Part shown: positions 8,565 through 17,419 of the stretch, in pieces
How the letters are laid out: each line of letters starts with the position of its first letter
Position numbering within the stretch: position 1 is the stretch's first letter
NCBI GenBank assembly: GCA_958446835.1
Contig: CAUCXT010000003.1
Location: 59,353-123,352 of the forward strand
Origin: an uncultured Eubacterium sp.
Lineage (GTDB): Bacteria; Bacillota; Clostridia; Lachnospirales; Lachnospiraceae
Direction: 5' to 3'
Length of the DNA stretch: 64,000 nt
Made by a program: the position numbers and the translations under genes
The notes under the pieces: model-generated
What the model was told of the DNA's origin: nothing
Database searches by the model: none
The model's input: the letters and a program-made list of their open reading frames with translations, nothing else

Positions 8565-9677
8565 TTAATCCAGATAATCCTTAAGCTTGCGGCTTCTGCT
8601 TGGGTGACGAAGCTTTCTGAGTGCCTTTGCCTCAATCTGTCTGATACGCTCTCTTGTTACCTTGAACTCTTTTCCAACCTCTTCAAGGGTTCTTGCTCTT
8701 CCGTCTTCAAGACCGAATCTGAGCCTTAATACCTTCTGCTCACGGTCTGTGAGTGTTGAAAGTACCTCATCAAGCTGCTCCTTAAGGAGAGTAAATGCTG
8801 CTGCCTCAGCAGGTGCCGGAACATTGTCATCCTCGATGAAATCTCCGAGATGGCTGTCCTCCTCCTCACCGATAGGTGTCTCCATGGAAACCGGCTCCTG
8901 TGATATCTTTAATATCTCTCTTACACGCTCAACAGGCATATCCATCTCTGCTGCAATCTCCTCAGGGGATGGTTCTCTGCCAAGTTCCTGCAAGAGCTGT
9001 CTTGATACACGTATAAGTTTATTGATTGTCTCAACCATATGAACAGGTATTCTTATGGTTCTTGCCTGATCTGCAATCGCTCTTGTGATAGCCTGACGAA
9101 TCCACCATGTAGCATACGTTGAGAACTTATAACCCTTGCGGTAATCGAACTTCTCAACAGCCTTGATAAGACCTAAGTTTCCCTCCTGAATAAGGTCAAG
9201 GAAAAGCATGCCTCGTCCCACATATCTCTTAGCTATACTTACAACAAGACGAAGATTCGCCTCTGCAAGTCTCTTTTTGGCATTCTGATCACCATTCTCC
9301 ATTCTCTTTGCAAGCTCAATCTCCTCCTCGGCAGAAAGAAGCGGCACCTTACCGATTTCCTTAAGATACATTCTTACAGGGTCCTCGATACTTACTCCCT
9401 CAGGTATTGACAAATCGATCTTCTCGATATCTATATCATCATCACCATCTAACAGTATAGGTTCATCATCCATATCATCATCTGTGGTACGAATAATATC
9501 TATATTGCTTGCCTCAAGAAAATCGAAGATTTTATCCATCTTGTCCGGATCAAGATCTATGTCTGCAAATGCATCCATAATCTCCTGATAGTCAAGTGTG
9601 TTCTTCTTTTTCTTTGCAGACGCAAGAAGTTCCTTTAATTTTTCATCGAATTTTAACATGTTCTCATCCATCGTCAT
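8565..9677 (-). CDS. rpoD: Primary RNA polymerase sigma factor
   Basis: A 370-residue housekeeping sigma-70 (SigA) protein. Region 1.1 is short; region 1.2 is 'EDPVRMYLKEIGKVPLLS'; region 2 contains 'DLIQEGNLGLIKAVEKFDY' and 'FSTYATWWIRQAITRAI' for -10 recognition and melting; region 3 follows; region 4 ends with 'VTRERIRQIEAKALRKLRH' for -35 recognition. Length matches Firmicutes SigA. The ATG at 9677 follows GGAAGGA. It lies 33 bases after dnaG, as in the classic macromolecular-synthesis operon. Confidence 0.98.
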   Translation of the reverse strand: MTMDENMLKFDEKLKELLASAKKKKNTLDYQEIMDAFADIDLDPDKMDKIFDFLEASNIDIIRTTDDDMDDEPILLDGDDDIDIEKIDLSIPEGVSIEDPVRMYLKEIGKVPLLSAEEEIELAKRMENGDQNAKKRLAEANLRLVVSIAKRYVGRGMLFLDLIQEGNLGLIKAVEKFDYRKGYKFSTYATWWIRQAITRAIADQARTIRIPVHMVETINKLIRVSRQLLQELGREPSPEEIAAEMDMPVERVREILKISQEPVSMETPIGEEEDSHLGDFIEDDNVPAPAEAAAFTLLKEQLDEVLSTLTDREQKVLRLRFGLEDGRARTLEEVGKEFKVTRERIRQIEAKALRKLRHPSRSRKLKDYLD

Positions 9678-9710
9678 GTCCGTCCTTCCATAATTAATCT
9701 TATTTTTCTC

Positions 9711-11528
9711 TTAGTTTATTGAAATATGCAGCGTTTTAACTGCATTTTGCTGCTGAAATATCTGCTGCACTTCGTTGGCATCCTTAGCTGTCTTGAGCTT
9801 GGCATCCAGACTGTTTTTTACAATTCTTATTACAATATCATCAAGTGCCTTATTTTTATCCCTGATATCCATATCCTGCGGAAGCTCCGTATTAAAAAGT
9901 CTTGCGACCTCCTTATGGCTGTCCTCATCCGTAAAGCTTGATATTATCTTAGCAGGGTTATTTTCTCCTTTTTCAAACTGGTCGAATAAAATAAGTGCAA
10001 CCTTGTAATATAGCTCCTCCGTGAAGTCATCAGGCTTAACATATTTAGAAACCGGTTTATAAAGATTCGGCTCCTCAATAAGCCACGTCAGAAGAAGTCT
10101 CTGTGCCTTCTTTATACCATCATCCTTCTCCTTTTTTCCACCGTTCCTACCGGCTCCCTTTACCTGAGCCTCAGTCTGTACGCCTGATATCTCCGGGCTA
10201 TCATACGAACCGCTATTAAGCTTCTTTCCCGATGTAAGCTCGTGCGCAGCCCATTTACCGACCAGCCTTGTAAGACTATCAACACCTATATGATATGCCG
10301 AGGCAACCGTTGCTATATAATTATTCCTCTCAACCTCATCCGAAAAATCCACAAGCTTTTTCGCAGCCTCATTTAGGAAAGCCGTCCTGCCATCCGGATC
10401 CTGCAGGTCATAATCCCTCTCAAGAACCGAAAGCTCGAACATAAAGCTGTTCTGGGCATTATCTATTCTCTCCTGAAACGCCTCGGCACCCAGATTCTTG
10501 ATAAATTCATCCGGATCCTTATACGGCTTCATATTGATAACCTTGGTTCTAAGCCCCGCATTTCTCAAGAGTCCTATAGCCCTTATCGCCGCCTTCGTTC
10601 CGGCTCCGTCACTGTCATAGCAGACCAGTACATCATTCGTGTACCTCTTCATGAGCGATGCATGTCCTGTTGTAAGTGCCGTTCCAAGTGAGGCTACCGC
10701 TTGGTCAAACCCTGCCTGATGCATAGCGATAACATCCATATACCCCTCGCAGATAATCATGTTCTTCTTTCGTGAGCTTCGGGCAAAGTTAAGTCCGAAC
10801 AGATTTCTTCCTTTATCGAATATCTTTGTCTCAGGTGAATTGAGGTACTTAGGTTCCCCCTCTCCCATGACTCTTCCGCCGAATCCGATAACCTTGTTGG
10901 ATATATTCATTATTGGAAACATAGCTCTGTTAAAGAATCTGTCCCTCACTTCGCGCTCATTATAGATAAAAAGTCCTGTCTCTCTCAAAAGTTCATCACT
11001 GTACCCCCTATTTTTCATGTACCGGTACAGTTCATCCTTGTAGGTTCCTGAGGCGCCCAGCCCGAAATGAACTATCGTCTCATCGGACAGGACACGCTTA
11101 TTTTTAAAATAATCATAGGCTCTCTGTCCACCCGGTGACTTCAAAAGCTTATAATAGAACAGGGCTGCTTCCTTATTGATATCATAAAGCTGTGCCTTCA
11201 TATCCTGCTGCCTGCGCTCATCGGAGGTCATGGAAACCTCCGGAAGCTGCACACCTGCCCTGTCTGCAAGCATCTTGACCGCCTCCGGGAATGTATAATT
11301 CTCATATTTCATGATAAAAGAAAAAACATTTCCTCCCTCACCGCAGCCAAAGCAGTAGAACATCTGCTTCGACCCCGACACGGAAAATGAAGGTGACTTT
11401 TCATTATGAAATGGGCACAACCCAAAATAGGAGCTGCCCTTTCTGGTCAGCCGGACATACCCCGATATGACATCCACGATGTCACTCCGTCCGCGTACCT
11501 CCTCAATTATATCATCAGAATAAACCAC
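9711..11528 (-). CDS. dnaG: DNA primase
   Basis: A 605-residue enzyme that makes RNA primers for replication. The N-terminal zinc finger is complete (CPFH at about residue 40, CFGC about 17 residues later). The TOPRIM domain contains 'IICEGYMDVIAMHQAG' and 'VCYDSDGAGTKA', which carry the catalytic acidic residues. The C-terminal part is the helicase-interaction domain. I choose a GTG start at 11528, ten bases after the dgt stop codon, because AGGGAGG precedes it; the longer frame to 11606 would overlap dgt by 68 bases. Confidence 0.95.
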   Translation of the reverse strand: MVYSDDIIEEVRGRSDIVDVISGYVRLTRKGSSYFGLCPFHNEKSPSFSVSGSKQMFYCFGCGEGGNVFSFIMKYENYTFPEAVKMLADRAGVQLPEVSMTSDERRQQDMKAQLYDINKEAALFYYKLLKSPGGQRAYDYFKNKRVLSDETIVHFGLGASGTYKDELYRYMKNRGYSDELLRETGLFIYNEREVRDRFFNRAMFPIMNISNKVIGFGGRVMGEGEPKYLNSPETKIFDKGRNLFGLNFARSSRKKNMIICEGYMDVIAMHQAGFDQAVASLGTALTTGHASLMKRYTNDVLVCYDSDGAGTKAAIRAIGLLRNAGLRTKVINMKPYKDPDEFIKNLGAEAFQERIDNAQNSFMFELSVLERDYDLQDPDGRTAFLNEAAKKLVDFSDEVERNNYIATVASAYHIGVDSLTRLVGKWAAHELTSGKKLNSGSYDSPEISGVQTEAQVKGAGRNGGKKEKDDGIKKAQRLLLTWLIEEPNLYKPVSKYVKPDDFTEELYYKVALILFDQFEKGENNPAKIISSFTDEDSHKEVARLFNTELPQDMDIRDKNKALDDIVIRIVKNSLDAKLKTAKDANEVQQIFQQQNAVKTLHISIN

Positions 11529-11538
11529 TTTTTCCTCC

Positions 11539-12567
11539 CTATTCCTTGTAGGACCATGAATGTGGGACATATATCTCTTCGAACTTGTGAACCACGTACT
11601 GGTCACTCATACCTGCAATATAGTCACATACCACAATATTAACTGGATCATTTTTCTCCCATATCAGATTAATATAGTTCTCCGGCAGTGCTTCTATATG
11701 CTCCTTATAGTACTCATACAGCTCACGCAGAAGCTTCTTAGCCTTGACCTCCTCGCTCTTGGCAGTAGGATTGGTATATACGCTCTGAAACATATAGCTT
11801 CTTAAGCCTGTCATTGCACAGTACATATCATCGGACATTATAACATCAGCTTTCCCATTACTGCTGTATATTATGTCATGTATGAGAGCATCAAGTCTTT
11901 TTGACGTAGTTGTACCTAATATATCCGTATACTCACGCGGAATATCATTCTCCGACAGAATATGTGCCCTTATGGCGTCATCTATATCATGGTTGATATA
12001 CGCTATCTTGTCAGAAAATCTTACAATCCTGCCCTCTAAAGTTGCAGGCATTCTGTCCGTGCCATGATTCAATATGCCATCACGCACTTCCTTAGTCAGG
12101 TTAAGACCTTTTCCGTCCTTCTCAAGCTTTTCAACTACCCTTAGACTCTGAACATAATGCTTGAAGCCTTCCTCAAAGCCATCCGCCTTAAGCGCATCGC
12201 TTAGCGCCGCCTCACCCGCATGTCCGTAAGGCGTATGCCCTAAATCATGTCCAAGTGCTATCGCCTCGGTGAGATCCTCATTGAGCCTTAACGCCCTCGC
12301 TATGGTTCTTGCAATCTGCGCAACCTCCAGCGTATGTGTGAGTCTCGTCCTGTAATGATCACCCTCAGGAGCTAAAAAGACCTGTGTCTTATGCTTGAGC
12401 CTTCTAAAGGACTTGCAATGAAGAATCCTGTCCCTGTCGCGCTGATATACAGTACGCATATCGCACTCCTGCTCTGGCACATCCCTTCCTGCACTGTTCT
12501 TTGAGAGTGAGGCATAGGGACTGAGAAATTCCTCTTCAAACTTCTCCTGCTGTTCTCTAATATTCAT
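11539..12567 (-). CDS. dGTP triphosphohydrolase-like HD protein
   Basis: A 342-residue HD-domain protein of the deoxyguanosinetriphosphate triphosphohydrolase-like family, which hydrolyses dNTPs to deoxynucleoside and triphosphate. The metal site is visible as 'RLTHTLEVAQIARTIAR' and 'ALGHDLGHTPYGHAGE', plus 'FSDKIAYINHDIDDA'. It heads the dnaG-rpoD cluster, linking dNTP pool control and priming; the same order occurs in many Clostridia. Start ATG at 12567 after AAAGGAAAAGG. No clear promoter could be fixed in the upstream 300 bases. Confidence 0.92.
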   Translation of the reverse strand: MNIREQQEKFEEEFLSPYASLSKNSAGRDVPEQECDMRTVYQRDRDRILHCKSFRRLKHKTQVFLAPEGDHYRTRLTHTLEVAQIARTIARALRLNEDLTEAIALGHDLGHTPYGHAGEAALSDALKADGFEEGFKHYVQSLRVVEKLEKDGKGLNLTKEVRDGILNHGTDRMPATLEGRIVRFSDKIAYINHDIDDAIRAHILSENDIPREYTDILGTTTSKRLDALIHDIIYSSNGKADVIMSDDMYCAMTGLRSYMFQSVYTNPTAKSEEVKAKKLLRELYEYYKEHIEALPENYINLIWEKNDPVNIVVCDYIAGMSDQYVVHKFEEIYVPHSWSYKE

Positions 12568-12713
12568 CCTTTTCCTTTCTGTTATTCAACATGAACATCA
12601 ACTGATACACACTCAATGTCCAATCCAAAAATAGCCTCTAATTCTATATACTCCGTCAATCCGAAAAAATCCTTTTTTATTTTTTCAAATTGTACAAAAA
12701 ATTGACACAGCAA

Positions 12714-12745
12714 AACAGCAGGGTGCCCTATTCCCTGCTGTTTTT
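12714..12745. terminator. Hairpin terminator downstream of the TIGR04086 gene
   Basis: AACAGCAGGG and its complement CCCTGCTGTT with a 9-base loop; four T follow on the minus strand and five on the plus strand. The surrounding 12568-12864 gap otherwise shows no gene. Confidence 0.6.
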
Positions 12746-12864
12746 AGAAGAATTATGTATGTTATGTACATGGTTAGTTGTCACTAACAATATGTATCAT
12801 AATCTAACTTCTCTATTTTGTCAATACCTTTTAAGACTTTTTTATTTTTCGCTTCAGCGCAGTA

Positions 12865-13218
12865 TCACCCTAACACTCCGCCTACTGTTCCCGCCGCAAT
12901 ACATATAATTGCGCACCGCGCAAGTCTTCCCGCATCCGCGTGAAGTCCCATTCCCGATATAATGGAAATAAGCATAATTATCGCAAAATACACAGCCCCG
13001 GCGCACAACCCCCAGAGCAGCCTTCTGCCTTTCTTTATTTTCCCCATGCCGAATCCTGCTATAAATGCGCCCACCGCATATATAGCCACAGCGAAAAGCG
13101 ACATCTGTGCATCCGAAAGCCTGAGCTTATATGCGATTAAAGCCCCAAACAAAATAAGCACTATTGATACTATGACAGCAGCACCTGCAACCTTTAAAAC
13201 CTGTACAATTCTACCCAC
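12865..13218 (-). CDS. TIGR04086-type small membrane protein
   Basis: About 117 residues with four hydrophobic segments ('AAVIVSIVLILFGALIAY', 'FAVAIYAVGAFIAGFGMG', a third in 'GLCAGAVYFAIIMLIS' and a last in 'AIICIAAGTVGGVLG') and a basic GKIKKGRR loop, matching the TIGR04086 family of Firmicutes. Function unknown. I prefer a GTG start at 13218, since GGAGG lies five bases before it; a start at 13230 would lack a ribosome site. The site is inside a long hairpin (13222-13263), so translation is probably controlled. Confidence 0.75.
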   Translation of the reverse strand: MGRIVQVLKVAGAAVIVSIVLILFGALIAYKLRLSDAQMSLFAVAIYAVGAFIAGFGMGKIKKGRRLLWGLCAGAVYFAIIMLISIISGMGLHADAGRLARCAIICIAAGTVGGVLG

Positions 13219-13221
13219 AAA

Positions 13222-13263
13222 GACCTCCACATACTTTTATACTACTAAAAGTATATGGAGGTC
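13222..13263 (-). promoter_or_regulatory. 42-base palindrome covering the ribosome-binding site
   Basis: As minus-strand RNA this forms an 18-base-pair stem (one G-U pair) with a 6-base loop. The 3' arm holds the GGAGG of the TIGR04086 gene and the 5' arm its anti-sequence CCUCC. It may sequester the ribosome site, or act as a weak terminator for malQ, since UCUUU follows. Confidence 0.65.
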
Positions 13264-13330
13264 ACATAGATATCATAACCGGAATCTTATATTTACTTAG
13301 TATTTTCCAATATATTCTTTTACATCACGC

Positions 13331-14806
13331 TTATTTCTTTTTCCTCTGCGATGGTCTTTTAACCGGATTTTTCACAAGCGCTGCAAATTCCTTCGTTCTC
13401 GCCGCAAAATCATCGAGATTCTTCGCCTTCCATTCCCAATTAGGTGAGCCGAGCGTTCCCGGAAGATTAAGTCTTGTCTTAGCGCCAAGGTCACACACAT
13501 CCTGATAAGGAAGAATTGCCATATAACAGTCCTGAGACAATGTAAATGAAACCATTCTCCACGAAACAGGTCCATCCGGTATTCCTGCCTTGTCAAGGAA
13601 TCTCCTCGTCTGATTCTGCTCTTTTCTTGAGAGAGACTTATACCATCCGTTTATTGTGTCATTGTCATGTGTTCCTGTATACAGCACAAGGTTGTGTGTA
13701 TCTGTATACTCGCCATCGGCAACATCATTCTCTGTGAAGCAGAACTGCACAATTCTCATTCCCTTGAAATCATAATGATCGCGAAGCTCTAACACCTCAG
13801 GTCTTAAGTCTCCAAGATCCTCAACTATAATATTGATATCAGGCATCTCCTTAAATATCGTGTCAAACAGCTTGTAGCCCGGCGCATAGTTCCATTCACC
13901 ATCGACTGCCGTCTCGCATGAAGCCGGAATCTTCCAATAGCTGTCGAATGCCCTGAAATGGTCTATTCTTATTATATCGAACAGCTTGCTGCTGTAATCC
14001 AGCCTGTTAAGCCAGAACTTAAAGCCATCCTTTTCCATGTAGTCCCAGTCATATATAGGATTGCCCCATCTCTGACCTGTGGCACTGAAATAATCAGGCG
14101 GTACTCCTGCTATAAAGGTTGGCTTTCCATCAGCTCCAAGAAGGAAGTTTTCCTGACCCGACCACACATCAAGTGAGTCTATTCCCACATAGATAGGTAT
14201 ATCTCCCATCACCTTTATGCCATTCTTGTTGGCATACTTCTTTAATTCCATCCACTGCTTAAAGAACTCATACTGCACGAACATCTCGTACTCAATGTCC
14301 TCCTTAAGTGGCGTAAGGTCATACTGATGATCCTTTATCCAGTTCTGCTGTTCTTGTGGCCACTCATTCCATGCCACAAGATTGTTCTGCTTCTTGAGGG
14401 TTAAGAACACGGCATAATTATATACCCAGTCCATCTTGATAAACTTCTTATACCTCGCATCCGGCTTGAAATTCTCAAATGCCTTTCTGAGGTATTTCCC
14501 TTTAAATTCCCTCACTGCCTGATAATCAATGTGCGTTGCATTGCTGTGGAAATCAGGCACTCTCTTTAAAAGTCCCTCCTCACACAACTTATCAAGATTA
14601 ATATAAAGCTCATCACCCGCACAGGATGAATACGGCTGATACGGAGAATTTCCGTAGCCCAATGGATTGAGCGGAAGCATCTGCCATATAGCCGCCTTCG
14701 CCTCCTTCAACAAATCCACAAAATGATAACTTTCTTTTCCAAAATCACCTATGCCATGTCGCCCCGGAAGCGAAGCAACCGGCATAAGCATACCAACCTT
14801 TCTCAT
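13331..14806 (-). CDS. malQ: 4-alpha-glucanotransferase (amylomaltase)
   Basis: A 491-residue GH77 enzyme that transfers maltodextrin chains and releases glucose. The start 'GMLMPVASLPGRHGIGDFG' is the family signature, followed by 'WQMLPLNPLGYGNSPYQPYS'. Catalytic segments are 'DIIRIDHFRAF' (nucleophile Asp), 'IIVEDLG' (acid/base Glu) and 'YTGTHDNDT'. No signal peptide, so cytoplasmic. It follows the alpha-amylase gene and should process maltodextrins imported by MalEFG. The C-terminal tail is very basic ('KRPSQRKKK'). Confidence 0.96.
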   Translation of the reverse strand: MRKVGMLMPVASLPGRHGIGDFGKESYHFVDLLKEAKAAIWQMLPLNPLGYGNSPYQPYSSCAGDELYINLDKLCEEGLLKRVPDFHSNATHIDYQAVREFKGKYLRKAFENFKPDARYKKFIKMDWVYNYAVFLTLKKQNNLVAWNEWPQEQQNWIKDHQYDLTPLKEDIEYEMFVQYEFFKQWMELKKYANKNGIKVMGDIPIYVGIDSLDVWSGQENFLLGADGKPTFIAGVPPDYFSATGQRWGNPIYDWDYMEKDGFKFWLNRLDYSSKLFDIIRIDHFRAFDSYWKIPASCETAVDGEWNYAPGYKLFDTIFKEMPDINIIVEDLGDLRPEVLELRDHYDFKGMRIVQFCFTENDVADGEYTDTHNLVLYTGTHDNDTINGWYKSLSRKEQNQTRRFLDKAGIPDGPVSWRMVSFTLSQDCYMAILPYQDVCDLGAKTRLNLPGTLGSPNWEWKAKNLDDFAARTKEFAALVKNPVKRPSQRKKK

Positions 14807-14829
14807 AATCTGCCTCCTTGTATTTATCT

Positions 14830-16449
14830 CTATTTAAGAATACATATCGATTGTGCCGGCATTGTAATCACGCCATCTTTTAACGTAATCTCCTCATTGT
14901 TAAGGGTAAGATAGCCGCGAATCTGCATATCGGAAATTTCTGTTCCGTTGATGTCCACGGTAATCACCTCATCGGATGTATTATATACAATAGCTATCGT
15001 GCTGCCATTGTAGCTTTTAGTTATCACAGCCTGATTACCCGCACACAGACTGTCAATGACAGAAATCTCACCTCTTGCAATCTCAGGATTCTCATTTCTG
15101 AGCCTCAACGCCCTCTTATAATAATTCAAGATAGAGTTCTTGTCTTTTAACTGCTTGTCAACCGCGTCAAATGCTGAGTTAATATCCTTATCCGCATCCG
15201 CAGGTCCTTTTGTCATTCCATTTGCGGATGAATCGGATGACCAGAGCATCGGAATCCTCTTATTCTCATCCTTGGAGCCCTTACTTGCCATTCCAATCTC
15301 CTCGCCATAATATACGAACGGACTTCCGTTCATCAGCATGAGAAGACCTCCTGCCATCTTGATGTCATTCTCATCATTCATAAGAGCATTGGAAACTCTT
15401 CCCATATCATGATTGGTAAGAAATGGCGCATCAATATAGTCAGGGTTAATCTGCGAAAATTCGTTCTGGTATCTCACCATCGAGTCGACAAATGCTGCTG
15501 CCCTTAATGCTCCTCTGGCAGTCTTTATGAGTTTTCCCTCAGTATTTCCCGCGTCAAAATTGAACATGCTAGGTGTCATGCTTGCATAGTAATCTTTGAT
15601 GGTGTTAAATCCTGCCCACACCTCAGACACCATATAGAAATCAGGATTTTTCTCACAGCAGTGTTCATACAGTTCATTCAAAATATGCTCATTGAATTCA
15701 GGCTGATTCTCCTCAAAATGCATTGCTGCATCCATTCTAAAGCCGTCAACCCCCATATCAATCCAAAAATCGGCAGCGTTGTATATCTCCTCCATCAACG
15801 GTTCACATGAAAGATTCAAATCAGGCATCTCCGACCAGAAGGAGCCCTCATAATACCAGTCCGTATTGCTCACCCTGTAGTATGTGTCATCAACCTTTTC
15901 TTTTGAAAAATGATAATACTCCACATAAGGACATTCCGCAAAATCCGGCTCCTTATCCTTGTCAAGCTTTCTAAGATATGAACATGCATCAATAAACCAT
16001 TTATGATTTGAGGAAGTATGGTTGATTACCATATCAATAGCCACATTTATGCCCCTTTTATGAGCTTCATCGACGAGATTTTTAAAATCATCAAGCGTTC
16101 CATACTTAGGGTCGACCTCACAGTAGTTCTTCACATCATACTTGTGGTATGTGTCCGATGGCATTATCGGCATAAGCCATATACCGTTAAAGCCCATATC
16201 CTGTATGTAATCAAGTTTCTGTGTGACACCGTTCAAATCGCCTATTCCGTCCCCATCCGAATCATAGAACGAATAGACAAAGATCTCGTAATAGTTTCTG
16301 TAATTGTCATCAATGACATTTAATTCCTTTTCGTACTTATATCCATTGCCGCTGCACCCCACAAGAGCTGTCACACACAGGACAGCCATCAAGACAAGAC
16401 ACAGAAGCTTACAGGTCAAGCCGCGCTTAAACACTCTGTTATTCTTCAT
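14830..16449 (-). CDS. Secreted lipoprotein alpha-amylase (GH13)
   Basis: About 539 residues. The start MKNNRVFKRG is followed by a hydrophobic stretch and lipobox ALVGC, so the enzyme is anchored outside the membrane. GH13 regions are all visible: 'DMVINHTSSNHK' (region I), 'GFRMDAAMH' (nucleophile Asp), 'SEVWAG' (acid/base Glu) and 'FLTNHDMGR'. It would cut starch oligosaccharides before uptake. An alternative start is the ATG at 16479, with its own GGAG site. A strong terminator (16496-16543) separates it from malG, so expression depends on read-through or a promoter I cannot locate. Confidence 0.9.
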   Translation of the reverse strand: MKNNRVFKRGLTCKLLCLVLMAVLCVTALVGCSGNGYKYEKELNVIDDNYRNYYEIFVYSFYDSDGDGIGDLNGVTQKLDYIQDMGFNGIWLMPIMPSDTYHKYDVKNYCEVDPKYGTLDDFKNLVDEAHKRGINVAIDMVINHTSSNHKWFIDACSYLRKLDKDKEPDFAECPYVEYYHFSKEKVDDTYYRVSNTDWYYEGSFWSEMPDLNLSCEPLMEEIYNAADFWIDMGVDGFRMDAAMHFEENQPEFNEHILNELYEHCCEKNPDFYMVSEVWAGFNTIKDYYASMTPSMFNFDAGNTEGKLIKTARGALRAAAFVDSMVRYQNEFSQINPDYIDAPFLTNHDMGRVSNALMNDENDIKMAGGLLMLMNGSPFVYYGEEIGMASKGSKDENKRIPMLWSSDSSANGMTKGPADADKDINSAFDAVDKQLKDKNSILNYYKRALRLRNENPEIARGEISVIDSLCAGNQAVITKSYNGSTIAIVYNTSDEVITVDINGTEISDMQIRGYLTLNNEEITLKDGVITMPAQSICILK

Positions 16450-16495
16450 ATCAATTTTTCTCTCCGAAATATATTCCATTTTTAAAGCTCCGGAC

Positions 16496-16543
16496 AAAAA
16501 AACTGCGGCACTAAGCTTAAAATCATATATCTTAGTGCCGCAG
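16496..16543 (-). terminator. Intrinsic terminator or attenuator between malG and amylase gene
   Basis: CTGCGGCACTAAG pairs perfectly with CTTAGTGCCGCAG (13 base pairs) around a 15-base loop, and seven T follow on the minus strand. It sits inside an otherwise continuous mal operon. Confidence 0.88.
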
Positions 16544-16549
16544 CCAAAA

Positions 16550-17419
16550 TTAACCCTTTACCGCTCCTCCGGTTACACCTTCTACATAGTACTTCTGTAA
16601 GCACAGGAACAATACCGTTACAGGAATCGCTACAAGCACACCGCCTGCACAGAATCTTGTGAAATATCCCTGAAAATCATTCGTCCATACCCAACGCTGC
16701 ATTGCAACCGCAACATTGTAACCGTTGTCGTTACCAAATGCTACATAGGAAGCAAATACATAATCGCACCATGGAGCCATGAATGCTGTGAGTGCTGTGT
16801 AGATAATAATTGGCTTAGAAAGCGGAATAATCATCTTAACAAATATCTGTGCTCTTGTCGCACCGTCGATTCTTGCTGCCTCATCAAGTGACTTAGGAAT
16901 TGTATCAAAGTATCCCTTACATACATAATAACCCATTCCTGAACTTGCTACAGAGATAAGAATAAGTCCCGGAACTGCTCCTGCCTGTGTAAGACCGAAC
17001 TGCTTTAACAGGAAGTAGAGACATATCATGGTGAGGAATCCCGGGAACATTCCAAGGATTAACCAGAATCTCATAAGGAAATCTCTACCCTTAAAACGCA
17101 TTCTTGAGAGTGCATAGCTAACACAGAGTACAAATGCAGTCTGACCTATTGATACAAAAAGTGCAATTATAAGTGTATTTCCATACCACCTTAAGAACTT
17201 AGTCTCACCACTGAACAGGAACTTATAGGAGTCAAGTGAGAACTTCTTAGGAACAAGGTAATCAACCATTCCGCCAAGCTCCGTAATGTATGAACGGAAG
17301 CTCTGGAGCACCAGACATACGAATGGGAAAAGCCATATTATACTTATCAAAATCAATACTATATAAGCAATTGTATTGCTAACTCTCTTGCGTGTACGCA
17401 TGTTATGTTGTTTAGCCAT
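16550..17419 (-). CDS. Maltodextrin ABC transporter permease MalG-type
   Basis: A 289-residue inner-membrane subunit with about six membrane spans. The cytoplasmic coupling loop shows the family EAA motif as 'SLDEAARIDGATRAQIFVKM'. The C-terminus '...YYVEGVTGGAVKG' is typical of MalG. Its ATG shares one base with the malF stop codon (TAATG), so the two are translationally coupled. An ATPase gene is not in this window; a shared MsmK-like ATPase elsewhere is the usual solution in Firmicutes (inference). Confidence 0.93.
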   Translation of the reverse strand: MAKQHNMRTRKRVSNTIAYIVLILISIIWLFPFVCLVLQSFRSYITELGGMVDYLVPKKFSLDSYKFLFSGETKFLRWYGNTLIIALFVSIGQTAFVLCVSYALSRMRFKGRDFLMRFWLILGMFPGFLTMICLYFLLKQFGLTQAGAVPGLILISVASSGMGYYVCKGYFDTIPKSLDEAARIDGATRAQIFVKMIIPLSKPIIIYTALTAFMAPWCDYVFASYVAFGNDNGYNVAVAMQRWVWTNDFQGYFTRFCAGGVLVAIPVTVLFLCLQKYYVEGVTGGAVKG

